In this document: positions 54,136 through 62,570 of the stretch, one piece after another
Layout of the letters: each line of letters opens with the position of its first letter
How positions within the stretch are numbered: the first letter of the stretch is position 1
Assembly (NCBI GenBank): GCA_036274675.1
Contig: DASUFE010000115.1
Coordinates: 1-64,000 of the forward strand
Reading direction: 5' to 3'
Origin: DASUFE01 sp036274675
Lineage (GTDB): Bacteria; Pseudomonadota; Gammaproteobacteria; HTCC5015
Length of the DNA stretch: 64,000 nt
Translations under genes and position numbers: made by a program
The notes under the pieces: generated by a model
Told to the model about the DNA's origin: nothing
Database searches by the model: none
The model's input: only the letters and a program-made list of their open reading frames with translations

Positions 54136-54165
54136 AAAAAAGCCGGGGGGGCACCCCCGGCTTTT
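54136..54165. terminator. bidirectional intrinsic terminator
   Basis: AAAAAGCCGGGGG and CCCCCGGCTTTTT with a short loop, A run on the left and T run on the right, between the convergent BON and PRC-barrel genes. Confidence 0.85.
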
Positions 54166-54200
54166 TAATTTACTGCTCCGGTATTGCTCCGGAATCCGCC

Positions 54201-54578
54201 TCAGTGCTTCATCCGGCTGCCGCCACCGTGACGATTAGAGCTGATGGCATAATATTCCTGTACCCGTCGTTCCCACTCGGGATCCGTCATATCCGGCCAG
54301 TCATTCTCGTCGAAACCGGGAGCATGTTTCAGCTGTTCCGTATCCACATCAAGTATGAAACTATGATCGTCGGCATCCAGTTTCAGGGCTGTCAGAGGCA
54401 CTGCGAAAAGCTTGCCGTGCATAGCCACGAACTTGCTGAAAGATAACACCGCATAGGCGACTCTCGACGAGTTCAGATCCAGCATGAAGTGCTCGATCCT
54501 GCCAAGACTCTCGCCCCGCATATTCTTCACCTTCTCTCCTGTCAGGCTGTCGGAAGGCATCAATGGAAGACGCGCCAT
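54201..54578 (-). CDS. PRC-barrel domain protein
   Basis: Protein of 125 residues, soluble. LTGEKVKNMRGESLGRIEHFMLDL is the beta-barrel core, followed by YAVLSFSKFVAMHGKLFAVP. Similar single-domain PRC proteins occur in stress islands, function unknown. It is 131 bases downstream of the PA2169-like gene and probably in the same unit. Confidence 0.85.
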   Translation of the reverse strand: MARLPLMPSDSLTGEKVKNMRGESLGRIEHFMLDLNSSRVAYAVLSFSKFVAMHGKLFAVPLTALKLDADDHSFILDVDTEQLKHAPGFDENDWPDMTDPEWERRVQEYYAISSNRHGGGSRMKH

Positions 54579-54709
54579 AAATCACCTCATCAACTTGAAG
54601 AACATTTAACTTCAAATACTCATGACATTATGAGCGCATACACCACGATAAATTCGTGGCCGCCGCCTTCCTTGCACACAGGCGCCGCTGATTTCAGGTG
54701 CCGACTCTC

Positions 54710-55153
54710 TCAGGCTGCCAGCAAGGGGGATTTACTGCGTATGGCCTTGTAGGCGCTGTCGGAAGTGGCGTACCACATCTTCAACAGATCATGGAGTTCA
54801 TCCGTCTTGATTTTCTCGAGGGCATCTCTCATCAGGTTAAGCACGCATTGTTCCAGCACCTGGATACGCACTACCGCCTGCTTATCGTCGCCGCCCGCGA
54901 GCTCCGCCTTGATCGCCTTGTAGGACTGCTGGATACCATAGACCAGCATTACGTTCCGCTGATGATTGCATTCGCCGCGAAGCATGCAGGGCTTGAGATC
55001 GTTAATGATCTCCGCCTTGATGGCTGCCATGCGGTGAAACGCAGGCTGCATGGCAGGAATCCTGGTGTATTCCACAGCCTCGCGGTAAAAAGTCTCGCCT
55101 TCGTAACAGACGGCGAGCAAATCATTGATAATTTCCGCATCGTACGGATTCAT
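54710..55153 (-). CDS. PA2169 family four-helix-bundle protein (DUF2383)
   Basis: Ferritin-like four-helix protein of 147 residues. ATG at 55153 preceded by GAGAGG. NDLLAVCYEGETFYREAVEYT carries the Glu-rich first helix, and further Glu/His residues (AAIKAEIINDL, LEQCVLNLMRDALEKI) could bind a metal pair. The longer frame from 55432 is rejected. A strong -24/-12 element lies 45-60 bases upstream. Confidence 0.85.
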   Translation of the reverse strand: MNPYDAEIINDLLAVCYEGETFYREAVEYTRIPAMQPAFHRMAAIKAEIINDLKPCMLRGECNHQRNVMLVYGIQQSYKAIKAELAGGDDKQAVVRIQVLEQCVLNLMRDALEKIKTDELHDLLKMWYATSDSAYKAIRSKSPLLAA

Positions 55154-55196
55154 AAACTGCCTCTCTCGCTCACGCTTTATCGGAATACCTCTGGTT

Positions 55197-55212
55197 TGCA
55201 AGCAACATGCCG
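55197..55212 (-). promoter_or_regulatory. candidate sigma-54 promoter (PA2169-like gene)
   Basis: Minus strand CGGCATGTTGCTTGCA: 10 of 12 defined positions, correct GG-N10-GC spacing. Confidence 0.6.
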
Positions 55213-55311
55213 TTCGAGGAAATCCGTCGCCAGCCAACGACATCGTGCGTCCCGAGACGCACGGGGTTACTGCACGGACCCGGCCCAAGGAGGAATTTTT
55301 TTCCGGATACG

Positions 55312-55327
55312 GGGCGTAAAACTTGCA
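55312..55327 (+). promoter_or_regulatory. candidate sigma-54 promoter toward rpoN
   Basis: GGGCGTAAAACTTGCA: 9 of 12 defined positions. It lies about 400 bases before the 86-residue gene, so the leader would be long and carry the two hairpins. Confidence 0.4.
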
Positions 55328-55588
55328 AACATTACAAATTCCGGGGAATGACAAAGCGTAAAAACGGGATTTGACGGAAAAAAACGTCAGACCAAAACCT
55401 GGACCGTTTCTTGCCTCATAAACGAACCGCAATTCGGCAACTTTCAGTCATCCTGATCGCACGTACTGATTGAGCAAAGTCTTCGCGGCACAAGGAATCG
55501 GACGGATGGATCGGACTTGGCTCCGTGATGTCAAACTTTCGTGCCGCAGGACGCCAGAATCGATTGCTGCGGACAATTGATTTTGCAA

Positions 55589-55654
55589 GCGGGCGAAAAA
55601 CCGCGCTTCGCCCGCAAATGCTCTGAATATTTCAGGGATGAAAATATTCAGAGC
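55589..55654 (+). repeat. two tandem hairpins
   Basis: GCGGGCGAA/TTCGCCCGC (55589-55597, 55607-55615) followed directly by a 13-bp perfect pair GCTCTGAATATTT/AAATATTCAGAGC (55620-55632, 55642-55654). Neither has a T run, so they are not ordinary terminators. Confidence 0.7.
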
Positions 55655-55740
55655 TCCCATAAGGATGAATACCCGGATCTGCCGATCCAGGATGGATTCA
55701 GGCAGGTTCAATCACCCTACGTAAAACCGAGGAATGCAAG

Positions 55741-56001
55741 ATGAACAGAACTGACACCTCCACCATCAACACCGGATCGGAATGGATCACCCTGCGTAAT
55801 CGCGGGACATCCAGCTACGACGACGATTTCGCCGACGATCTCAGAGATGACACGCCGTCTCCTTTCGAGGAAGAGGTGTCGTTGTACGCGTACTGGAGCA
55901 CTGAGGAGCTGCACAACCTGGCGCGGGAACTGGAAATACCGAATTATCAGCATATCAATCGCGAAGCCTTGATCGAGATGATGATCAGACGCCTTTTCTA
56001 G
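55741..56001 (+). CDS. small acidic protein with Rho-N/SAP-like C-terminus
   Basis: Protein of 86 residues: acidic N-terminal half and a C-terminal helix-extended loop-helix, LYAYWSTEELHNLARELEIPNYQHINREALIEMMIRRL, like the Rho N-terminal/SAP-type fold that binds nucleic acid. GAGG precedes the ATG. It lies 104 bases upstream of rpoN and may be co-transcribed with it. Confidence 0.7.
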   Translation: MNRTDTSTINTGSEWITLRNRGTSSYDDDFADDLRDDTPSPFEEEVSLYAYWSTEELHNLARELEIPNYQHINREALIEMMIRRLF

Positions 56002-56105
56002 CACGGCGGCGCCGCCGGTCCCGCAACAGGCCGGCGGCGCCACCGCCATTCCCGTGACAGTCATCCTCCCGATGCAATCCCCTTTCCCGGCGCGAACCGG
56101 CATAC

Positions 56106-57575
56106 ATGCTTAAACAATTAATAGACGTCAATACCGGCACGCAACTGGCGATGACTCCGAGAATGCAGCTTGCGATACGCCTGTTGCAACTGTCGCGCGT
56201 GGAACTCAGCAAGGAACTGTTGACCCAGTTGGAACAGAACCCGTTGCTGGAGGAAGTGGAAGCAACGGCTTCCGAAGAAGAAGATGACGAAGCGGATACC
56301 GAAATAACCCTGCAACACCTGCGGGACCCGCCGAGTGCACCGGTCGTCAACTCCCACAATATGGAGAGCGACGTCGGCGAACTACTGGAAAAGCAACCCG
56401 CGCGCCCGTTGACGCTGCGCGAGCACCTGCTGGAGCAACTGCAACTGTGCGCGATCGGCGATCTGGACCGCGCCATCGGCACCGCAATCATCGAATCGAT
56501 TGACGATGACGGATACTTGCGCGAACCGCTCGACTTCATACATGGCCAGCTCGGGCTCGCGCCGGACCCTGACCTCAGGGAAGTGACCGCTGTATTGCAC
56601 CTCATCCAGCAATTCGATCCGGCGGGCATCGCCGCCCGTGATCTGGGCGAGTGCCTGGCTCTGCAATTACGGCAGCTGACACCGGATATCCCATTCCGCC
56701 AGTCGGCACTGCGGCTGGTGGAGAATCATTTGCAGGCACTGGCATCGGGGCGTATGACATCGTTACGCAAGAAACTGGGCCTTGATGAAGCGGGATTGCA
56801 GGGCGCCCTGCAGTTGATTCAGACCCTCAATCCGAAACCGGGCACGCAACTGGGAGCGGCCACGGCCGGGTATATCACGCCCGATGTCATCGTCATGCTG
56901 ACGCCATCGGGACAGTGGAAAGTCTCGCTGAACAGTGAAGGGCTGCCCAAACTCGCGGTGAACAGTTACTACGCGGCGCTCAGCCGCAACTGCAACAAAC
57001 GGGACGCGGCCTATATGCGTAATCAGCTGCAGGAGGCGCGCTGGTTCATCAAAAGCCTGGACAAGCGCCACCAGACCCTGCTGCGCGTGGCGACCGCGAT
57101 TGTCGAACATCAGCAGGAGTTTCTGCTGCACGGCGAGCAGTATATGAAGCCCATGATCCAGCAGGAGCTGGCGGACGAGCTCGAGATGCACGAATCGACA
57201 ATCTCGAGGGTCACCACCGGCAAGTACATGAGCACTCCCCGCGGCAACTACGAACTCAAGTATTTTTTCTCGACCGGGCTCGGTAACCGCTACGGCAGCC
57301 CCTGCTCCGCCACCGCGGTACGAGCCACAATCCGCCGCCTCATCGCCTCCGAGCCGTCCGACAAACCCTTCAGTGACGCCTACCTCGCGCTGCAGCTGCA
57401 GGCGCAGGGCGTAAACATCGCGCGCCGTACCGTCAGCAAATACCGGGAGGAGTTGCGGATACCCAGCTGTAGCGTGCGCAAGCGCACCAGCTCCCCGTCG
57501 CATCATCGTAAACCGAAAACCGACGTGCCGCCGCTGCGGCCGGACACCAAGCGGGACAACCTTTTCCGGAATTAA
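56106..57575 (+). CDS. rpoN: RNA polymerase sigma-54 factor, non-canonical locus
   Basis: Sigma-54 of 489 residues. Region I is Gln/Leu-rich (GTQLAMTPRMQLAIRLLQLSRVEL) and region II is acidic (about 55-80). The core-binding and DNA-binding domains follow, with ELEMHESTISRVTTGKYM as helix-turn-helix and the RpoN box ARRTVSKYRE at 439-448. A basic tail of about 30 residues continues beyond the usual end. The normal neighbours lptB, hpf and ptsN are absent and stress genes surround it, so it is probably an accessory paralogue, unless the genome has only this copy. Confidence 0.93.
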   Translation: MLKQLIDVNTGTQLAMTPRMQLAIRLLQLSRVELSKELLTQLEQNPLLEEVEATASEEEDDEADTEITLQHLRDPPSAPVVNSHNMESDVGELLEKQPARPLTLREHLLEQLQLCAIGDLDRAIGTAIIESIDDDGYLREPLDFIHGQLGLAPDPDLREVTAVLHLIQQFDPAGIAARDLGECLALQLRQLTPDIPFRQSALRLVENHLQALASGRMTSLRKKLGLDEAGLQGALQLIQTLNPKPGTQLGAATAGYITPDVIVMLTPSGQWKVSLNSEGLPKLAVNSYYAALSRNCNKRDAAYMRNQLQEARWFIKSLDKRHQTLLRVATAIVEHQQEFLLHGEQYMKPMIQQELADELEMHESTISRVTTGKYMSTPRGNYELKYFFSTGLGNRYGSPCSATAVRATIRRLIASEPSDKPFSDAYLALQLQAQGVNIARRTVSKYREELRIPSCSVRKRTSSPSHHRKPKTDVPPLRPDTKRDNLFRN

Positions 57576-57590
57576 AAAATAGTACGCCAG

Positions 57591-57622
57591 GCCGTAAAGA
57601 AGGTTACGGTTTGATTTTTTTT
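57591..57622 (+). terminator. intrinsic terminator of rpoN
   Basis: CCGTAA/TTACGG stem at 57592-57609 followed by TTTGA and eight T (57615-57622). Confidence 0.8.
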
Positions 57623-57915
57623 GGGGGATCCTGGCGGGAAAGGGAAAAGAAATATAAAACCTTGCAGCTCAGCGTTCTTCAGCAGCGGCACGGAATGAAG
57701 CGCCAATGCACGAATTGCCGGGAGCGATTTTATGAGCTACATCCTTGCGGCTCACCTGATACGCAGGCCAGCCAGGCCCGTTCAAAACTGCTCCCGGCCG
57801 TTTTGTAAACTGCGTAGCTGACCCGAAGGGCGCGCGCCGGGACAGAATCCGCGGATGCACTTCGTTTCATCGGGGCAACGGGAAAATCCAAAAAACCGCG
57901 GCAACCTTGCGTGCT
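57623..57915. other. intergenic region, nothing supported
   Basis: A CxxC-containing frame near 57693-57808 (MKRQCTNCRERFYELH) has no ribosome site and is not accepted. No promoter or repeat stood out. Confidence 0.3.
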
Positions 57916-60900
57916 TCAGTTCCGCGCCTGCTCTGCCGGAACCGGCGGCAGCAGGGTTTTGAGGTTGCCCAGGCTCGCGGGCTTAAGCAGAAAATGATCG
58001 AAACCCTGGGCAATCAACTGCTCACCCTCATCCGGCTGGAACCGCCCCGAGAGGGCGATAAACAAGGTGTTCTCGAAATCACGCCGGCTCTTCAGTATCC
58101 GCAATACTTCGGTCCCGTCGCGATCGGGCAGCGTAAGATCCAGCAATACCACGTGCGGCATGAAATCCTGTGCGACCCTGAGCGCGGTTGCCGCGTCCTC
58201 CGCATAGCGGCTGATGTAACCGGCCGCTTCCAGCAATTTACAAAGAGCCGTGCCGGCGTCATGATTGTCCTCGACGATAAGGATTTTCACAGGATCCCCG
58301 CCCTGGACTTCACCACCGGCCGCAGGCTGGGTAAGCGATTTCACGCCCTGCGTGTAATTATCGATCATGGCGAGCAAATGTTCGTCGTCGATAGGCTTGC
58401 AGAAATAATCGTTGCAACCGGCCTGCAGACAGCGCTGGCGGTCACTCTCCCGCGCCGCCGCGGTCAGGGCCACGATCGGCCTGCGGAAACCCTTGTCGCG
58501 AAGCCGCTTGACCGCTTCGGCTCCGTCCATTCCAGGCAGCATGATATCCATGAGGATCAGATCGAATGCATCGCCGCTTTCCTCGGCCTGCGCCACGAAC
58601 TGCAGCGCCTGTTCGGCATCGACCGCCGTGCGCACGCGCGCACCCGCTCCGCAGAGTATCTGTTCCAGCAGTACGCGTACATCTTCGATATCATCGACGA
58701 TCAGGATTCGCGCGTTCAACTGATGCTGCGTTTCCGGACGCGTAGTATGGACCGTGGCCAGCAGATTCGGATCCAGACTCACGTATTTCACGTCGTGCAG
58801 CGAGCCGGTCGGAACCCTGACCGAGAATACGCTGCCGCGGCCGAGTTCGCTGCGTACGGAAATGGTTCCGCCCAGCATTTCGGTCAGATGCTTGCTGATG
58901 GTGAGGCCGAGGCCCGCCCCCTGATAGCGCCGCGACGATGAGGTCTCAGCCTGCTCGAAAGGCTCGAACATGCGCTCCAGGTCGCCGGGAGCGATGCCGA
59001 TGCCGGTATCGCGCACCTCAAAAGACATCACCGGCGCGTCCTCCGAGTTTTCCAGACGCATGGTGATCGTAATCCGGCCCTGGGAAGTGAACTTGACGGC
59101 ATTTCCGATCAGGTTCAGCAAAATCTGGCGCAGGCGCGTCGGATCACCCTCGATGGTTTCCGGGATTTCGCCTTCCGCGTTGACGCCCATTTCGATTCCC
59201 TTGTCACGCGCCCGCATGCGCATGACTGAACACAGGTCGGCCAGCAGGCGTTGCGGAGAGAAGCGCTCCTTGCGCAAGGTCAGTTTGTTGGCTTCGGCCC
59301 TGGAGAGATCCAGCACGTCGTCTACGATCTCCAGCAGATATTGGCCGTTCTGCTTGATCTTGGCCGCGAAATCCGCAACCTTCTTCCAATCCGATTCGAC
59401 AAGGATAAGGTCCGAATAACCCAGCACCGCCGTCAGCGGGGAGCGGATTTCGTGACTCATATTGGCGAGAAACTCGCTCTTGACCTGGCTGGCCGCCTCC
59501 GCGGCCCGGCGGGCGGCCTCGAGCTCGATTTTCAGGTTCTTTTCCTCGGTGACGTCATAATTCACGCCGAACATGGAGAAGGGTTCGCCTTGCTCATTGA
59601 ACAGCAATCCGCCTTTCGCTCCCAGCCAGCGTACTTCGCCGTTATCCGCGCGCACGATCCTGAACTCGCTTTCATAATCCGTGCGCTGTTCCAGAACCTT
59701 CGCGATATATTCACGCAACTGCGCGGCATCCTCCGGATGTACGCGTTCGTAAAAGGATTCCAGGTTGATGAAGGATTCCTCCGGCAGACCCATCATATGG
59801 AATACGCTCTTGTCCCAGTAGAGGATGCTGCTCTTGATATCCCACTGCCAGCAGCCGATGCGGCCGAACTCCATGGCCAGGCGCAAGCGGGCCTCGCTCA
59901 GATGCAGCATTTCCTCGCGGCGATGCCGTTCGATCGCCTCCCATAACACGTGGGCGACGGATTGCAGGAAATGGATATCGTCGGGCGTGAAATGCCTGAT
60001 TTTGCGGCTGTGCACGCTAAGCACGCCATATGGTCTCTCCACCGTACCGATAATTACGCTGATGCCGCTGCTGATACCGTGATCCAGCAGCAGCTTGGCG
60101 GGGGTGAAGCGCTGTTCGCGTTGCATGTCCTCCACAATAACCGGTTCTCGGGTCGTCAACGCAAAGCCGGATTGTGAACCCAGTCCTGCAGGAACGGTGG
60201 TCTTGCCCACCAGGCCCTCTGTCCAGCCGACACCGGCGCGCAGCAGCAGTCGATTGCCCGGCTGCAACTCGAGCAGCTTGACGTACTCGACGCCGCAAAC
60301 TTCGGCGACCCGGGCCACCGCCATTTCCAGCAGCTCCTGCAGCGGACTGCCTGACAGCGCCTTCCAACCTATTTCAGCGACCGCGGCCTGCTGGCGCTCG
60401 CGGATCAGCAACTGTTTCTCGGTATGTTTCATCCGGCTGATGTCGGTATAGGAAAGTACCGCGCCCTCGATTCTGTTTTCGCCGGTCCGATAGGGTGTGA
60501 CGCGCCGCAGGTAATAACTGTCGCGGCCGTCGTAGACCTCCTTTTCGATGGGCGCCGGGTTTTTCAACACCGCCAGCACATCGTCGTTCAGCGTGGCATC
60601 GCCGATGTTAAGCAAGGCGGTTTCATCCAGGCGGCGCCCAATATCGGCGGGAACCAGGCTGAACAATGTTCTGGCGGCCGGCGTAAAGCGCCGGATGCGG
60701 AATGAAGTATCGAGAAAGACAGTAGCGATAACGGCGCCGCCGAGCAGATTGTGCAAATCGTTGTTGACCGCCTGCAGTTCGGCCACCTTGTCGCGCAGCT
60801 CGCGATTGACGGCCGTCAATTCAGTGTTCAAGGCGCTGAAATTCTCAGCGGCCGTTTCCTGACGATCCGTGTCCATTGGCACGGTCGTTCCGGCACGGTT

Positions 60901-60918
60901 TTGCTTGCTTTTGCTCAT
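57916..60918 (-). CDS. hybrid sensor histidine kinase with two receiver domains
   Basis: Cytoplasmic protein of 1000 residues. In order: an N-terminal PAS of the kind found at the end of CheB-CheR fusions (LRDKVAELQAVNNDLHNLL, then IRRFTPAARTLFSLVPADIGR; about 25-165), GAF (about 180-335), PAS/PAC (about 350-470), HisKA (MSHEIRSPLTAVLGYS), and HATPase (LLNLIGNAVKFT, VRDTGIGIAPGD, GAGLGLTISKHL). Two receivers follow (LILMDIMLPGMDG near 800 and VVLLDLTLPDRDG near 935). The CheB and CheR domains themselves are missing. No membrane helix. Its output partner is unknown. Confidence 0.93.
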   Translation of the reverse strand: MSKSKQNRAGTTVPMDTDRQETAAENFSALNTELTAVNRELRDKVAELQAVNNDLHNLLGGAVIATVFLDTSFRIRRFTPAARTLFSLVPADIGRRLDETALLNIGDATLNDDVLAVLKNPAPIEKEVYDGRDSYYLRRVTPYRTGENRIEGAVLSYTDISRMKHTEKQLLIRERQQAAVAEIGWKALSGSPLQELLEMAVARVAEVCGVEYVKLLELQPGNRLLLRAGVGWTEGLVGKTTVPAGLGSQSGFALTTREPVIVEDMQREQRFTPAKLLLDHGISSGISVIIGTVERPYGVLSVHSRKIRHFTPDDIHFLQSVAHVLWEAIERHRREEMLHLSEARLRLAMEFGRIGCWQWDIKSSILYWDKSVFHMMGLPEESFINLESFYERVHPEDAAQLREYIAKVLEQRTDYESEFRIVRADNGEVRWLGAKGGLLFNEQGEPFSMFGVNYDVTEEKNLKIELEAARRAAEAASQVKSEFLANMSHEIRSPLTAVLGYSDLILVESDWKKVADFAAKIKQNGQYLLEIVDDVLDLSRAEANKLTLRKERFSPQRLLADLCSVMRMRARDKGIEMGVNAEGEIPETIEGDPTRLRQILLNLIGNAVKFTSQGRITITMRLENSEDAPVMSFEVRDTGIGIAPGDLERMFEPFEQAETSSSRRYQGAGLGLTISKHLTEMLGGTISVRSELGRGSVFSVRVPTGSLHDVKYVSLDPNLLATVHTTRPETQHQLNARILIVDDIEDVRVLLEQILCGAGARVRTAVDAEQALQFVAQAEESGDAFDLILMDIMLPGMDGAEAVKRLRDKGFRRPIVALTAAARESDRQRCLQAGCNDYFCKPIDDEHLLAMIDNYTQGVKSLTQPAAGGEVQGGDPVKILIVEDNHDAGTALCKLLEAAGYISRYAEDAATALRVAQDFMPHVVLLDLTLPDRDGTEVLRILKSRRDFENTLFIALSGRFQPDEGEQLIAQGFDHFLLKPASLGNLKTLLPPVPAEQARN

Positions 60919-61215
60919 AGATTACTGCCCGTCGCGGTCGTTACTTACAGTGCGTTTCTGTCGCGGGCAAAGACTATAACACGTTCTGAAGAATGCACTC
61001 ATCTGCGCAAGCACCTGTACTCTCCCGTGTTGCGCAAGTTTTACCCTGGCTGCGCGTGCTTTGTAAAAATTACCGGGCGACTGCGCGCCGCGCGCCGTCA
61101 AACACACCATACGCCGCGGTTTTCCGGCCAAATCCCCGCGCCACTCAATTTGGCATGGATCTTTCATATTCGGCTGCGGCCAGACAACAACTGATCAGCC
61201 ATATGGAAGGCGACT
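60919..61215. other. divergent promoter region
   Basis: The minus strand has an extended -10 TGTTATAGT about 65 bases before the hybrid kinase. The plus strand has GTAAAAATTAC at 61063-61073 and a defective -24/-12 site at 61151-61166. No gene seen. Confidence 0.4.
61151..61166 (+). promoter_or_regulatory. weak sigma-54-like site
   Basis: TGGCATGGATCTTTCA matches 10 of 12 positions but has T in place of the essential G of the -12 GC, so it may be inactive. Confidence 0.25.
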
Positions 61216-61470
61216 ATGAAAAAATCCGAATACCCGATTTCGATATCCCGCACAGACACGGCGGAAACGCCCAAAGCCTCAAGGCATCTTGATTATGCCG
61301 CATGGGTGGACAGCGATGGCCGTGAGCACCTGATCACCCGCGACATGGTCGACAGCATGATCGCGGAACTGGTCTCAGGCCCCGACAACTCCCTGCAGGG
61401 ACGCGGCAGCTTCAATACCGGACGGAGAGCCCTCAGGTATTCACAATCTCGCCCCCATTGGGGTGAATAA
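61216..61470 (+). CDS. small hypothetical protein
   Basis: Protein of 84 residues, soluble, not recognised. DYAAWVDSDGREHLITRDMVDSMIAEL looks like a conserved core. GGAAGG precedes the ATG. Its 3' end overlaps the convergent SDR gene by 38 bases, which is unusual, and the true end could be earlier if a frame error exists. Confidence 0.5.
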   Translation: MKKSEYPISISRTDTAETPKASRHLDYAAWVDSDGREHLITRDMVDSMIAELVSGPDNSLQGRGSFNTGRRALRYSQSRPHWGE

Positions 61471-62278
61471 TCTGCCCGGCTATATAGGAAGCATCCTCGC
61501 TGGCCAGGAACACGTAGCTGGGCGCGACTTCGGCAGGCTGCCCGGCCCGGCCCATCGGCGTCTTCTTGCCGAACTCCTGCAGACGTTTTCCTGAAAACGT
61601 CGAGGGAATCAGCGGCGTCCAGATCGGGCCTGGCGCCACGCCATTGACGCGGATTCCACGACTTACGAGCGCTTTCGCGAGCGAGCGCGTGAAAGCTGTA
61701 ATCGCTCCCTTGGTCGCCGAATAATCGACCAGCGTTTCGGAACCACGGTAGGCGGTGACCGACGTTGTGTTTATGATTACGCCCCCCTCTCCCAAATGCT
61801 TCAAGGCTTCGCGTGCCATAAAGAAATAGCCATAAACATTGGTACGGAAAGTATTTTCGATCTGCTCAGCCGAAATTTCTTCCGGGTTTTCCCGTGGATG
61901 CTGTTCGGCGGCGTTGTTGACCAGGATATCCAGGCGTCCGAAACGGTTCACGCATTCCTGTACGGCCTGGCGGCAAAAATTCTCGTCGCCCACATCGCCC
62001 CGGATCAGGAGACAGGGTGCATTTTCGCGCTCGACCAGCATCCGTGTGTCTGCGGCATCTTTCGTTTCATTCAGGTATACGATCGCAGCTTGCGCGCCTT
62101 CCCGGGCGAAATGAACCGCGATCGCCCTGCCGATACCGCTGTCGCCTCCGGTAATCAGCGCCACCTTGCCTTGCAGCTTGGCGCTGCCGCGATAGCTATC
62201 CTTGATGAATACTGGTTCGGGGTCCATTTTCCATTCCTGACCCGGTTGCCGGTTTTGTTTTTTTGGTACACCCGCCAT
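61433..62278 (-). CDS. SDR family oxidoreductase (YghA-like)
   Basis: NAD(P)-dependent short-chain dehydrogenase of 281 residues with the long N-terminus of the YghA/GsiB-associated group. TGGDSGIGRAIAVHFAREGA is the cofactor loop, NNAAEQHP the central strand, TTSVTAYRGSETLVDYSATKGAI holds the Ser-Tyr-Lys triad, and VNGVAPGPIWTPLIPS is the exit loop. ATG at 62278 has GGAG upstream. It is second in a unit with the 59-residue gene. Relatives are general-stress proteins. Confidence 0.93.
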   Translation of the reverse strand: MAGVPKKQNRQPGQEWKMDPEPVFIKDSYRGSAKLQGKVALITGGDSGIGRAIAVHFAREGAQAAIVYLNETKDAADTRMLVERENAPCLLIRGDVGDENFCRQAVQECVNRFGRLDILVNNAAEQHPRENPEEISAEQIENTFRTNVYGYFFMAREALKHLGEGGVIINTTSVTAYRGSETLVDYSATKGAITAFTRSLAKALVSRGIRVNGVAPGPIWTPLIPSTFSGKRLQEFGKKTPMGRAGQPAEVAPSYVFLASEDASYIAGQIIHPNGGEIVNT

Positions 62279-62299
62279 CACCGCTCCTTTTGCGCCAGG

Positions 62300-62479
62300 T
62301 CAATCCGCCTCGTAGTCCTTCGCCGATCCATTGGGGGTTCGGCGCGCGCGCTTGCGCAGTTTGTGCTGACGCTGTTCGAAAATATCCTCCAGCAAGCCCC
62401 AGTCGTCCTGCACGAAACGCGGGCGCCGCTTGTCCTTGCTACCCGAATATCTCCAGTTTGTTTCTTTACTCTGATGCAT
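62300..62479 (-). CDS. 59-residue basic protein upstream of the SDR
   Basis: A short gene reading MHQSKETNWRYSGSKDKRRP and ending KDYEAD, rich in Arg/Lys. GGAG lies 6 bases before the ATG and a strong -24/-12 element is 40 bases upstream. It is separated from the SDR start by about 20 bases. Family not recognised. Confidence 0.65.
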   Translation of the reverse strand: MHQSKETNWRYSGSKDKRRPRFVQDDWGLLEDIFEQRQHKLRKRARRTPNGSAKDYEAD

Positions 62480-62517
62480 TGACTTCTCCAGTCGCGGTAA
62501 AAGTGATACAGGGTTGA

Positions 62518-62533
62518 AGCAAGACCTGTACCA
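62518..62533 (-). promoter_or_regulatory. candidate sigma-54 promoter (59-aa gene and SDR)
   Basis: Minus strand TGGTACAGGTCTTGCT: 11 of 12 defined positions, correct spacing. It is back to back with the plus-strand site at 62555. Confidence 0.7.
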
Positions 62534-62554
62534 CTGAAGACGGAATCAATCATA

Positions 62555-62570
62555 TGGTCCGCTTTTTGCA
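62555..62570 (+). promoter_or_regulatory. candidate sigma-54 promoter (ChaB-like gene)
   Basis: TGGTCCGCTTTTTGCA: 10 of 12 defined positions, correct spacing. Predicted start near 62580, 27 bases before the ATG. Confidence 0.65.

Larger units (their letters stand above)
55154..55740. other. 587-base divergent region
   Basis: Two -24/-12 candidates (55197-55212 minus, 55312-55327 plus), a second GTAAAAA element at 55358, and two tandem hairpins at 55589-55654. The 67-codon frame at 55541-55744 overlaps the hairpins and is not accepted as a gene. Confidence 0.45.

Noticed and set aside
55541..55744. 67-codon plus-strand frame ending over the start of the 86-aa gene
   Set aside because: It spans both hairpins and has no upstream ribosome site; coding composition is poor.
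57693..57808. Short CxxC-containing frame after rpoN
   Set aside because: Only one CxxC pair, no ribosome site, and it follows the rpoN terminator without a promoter.
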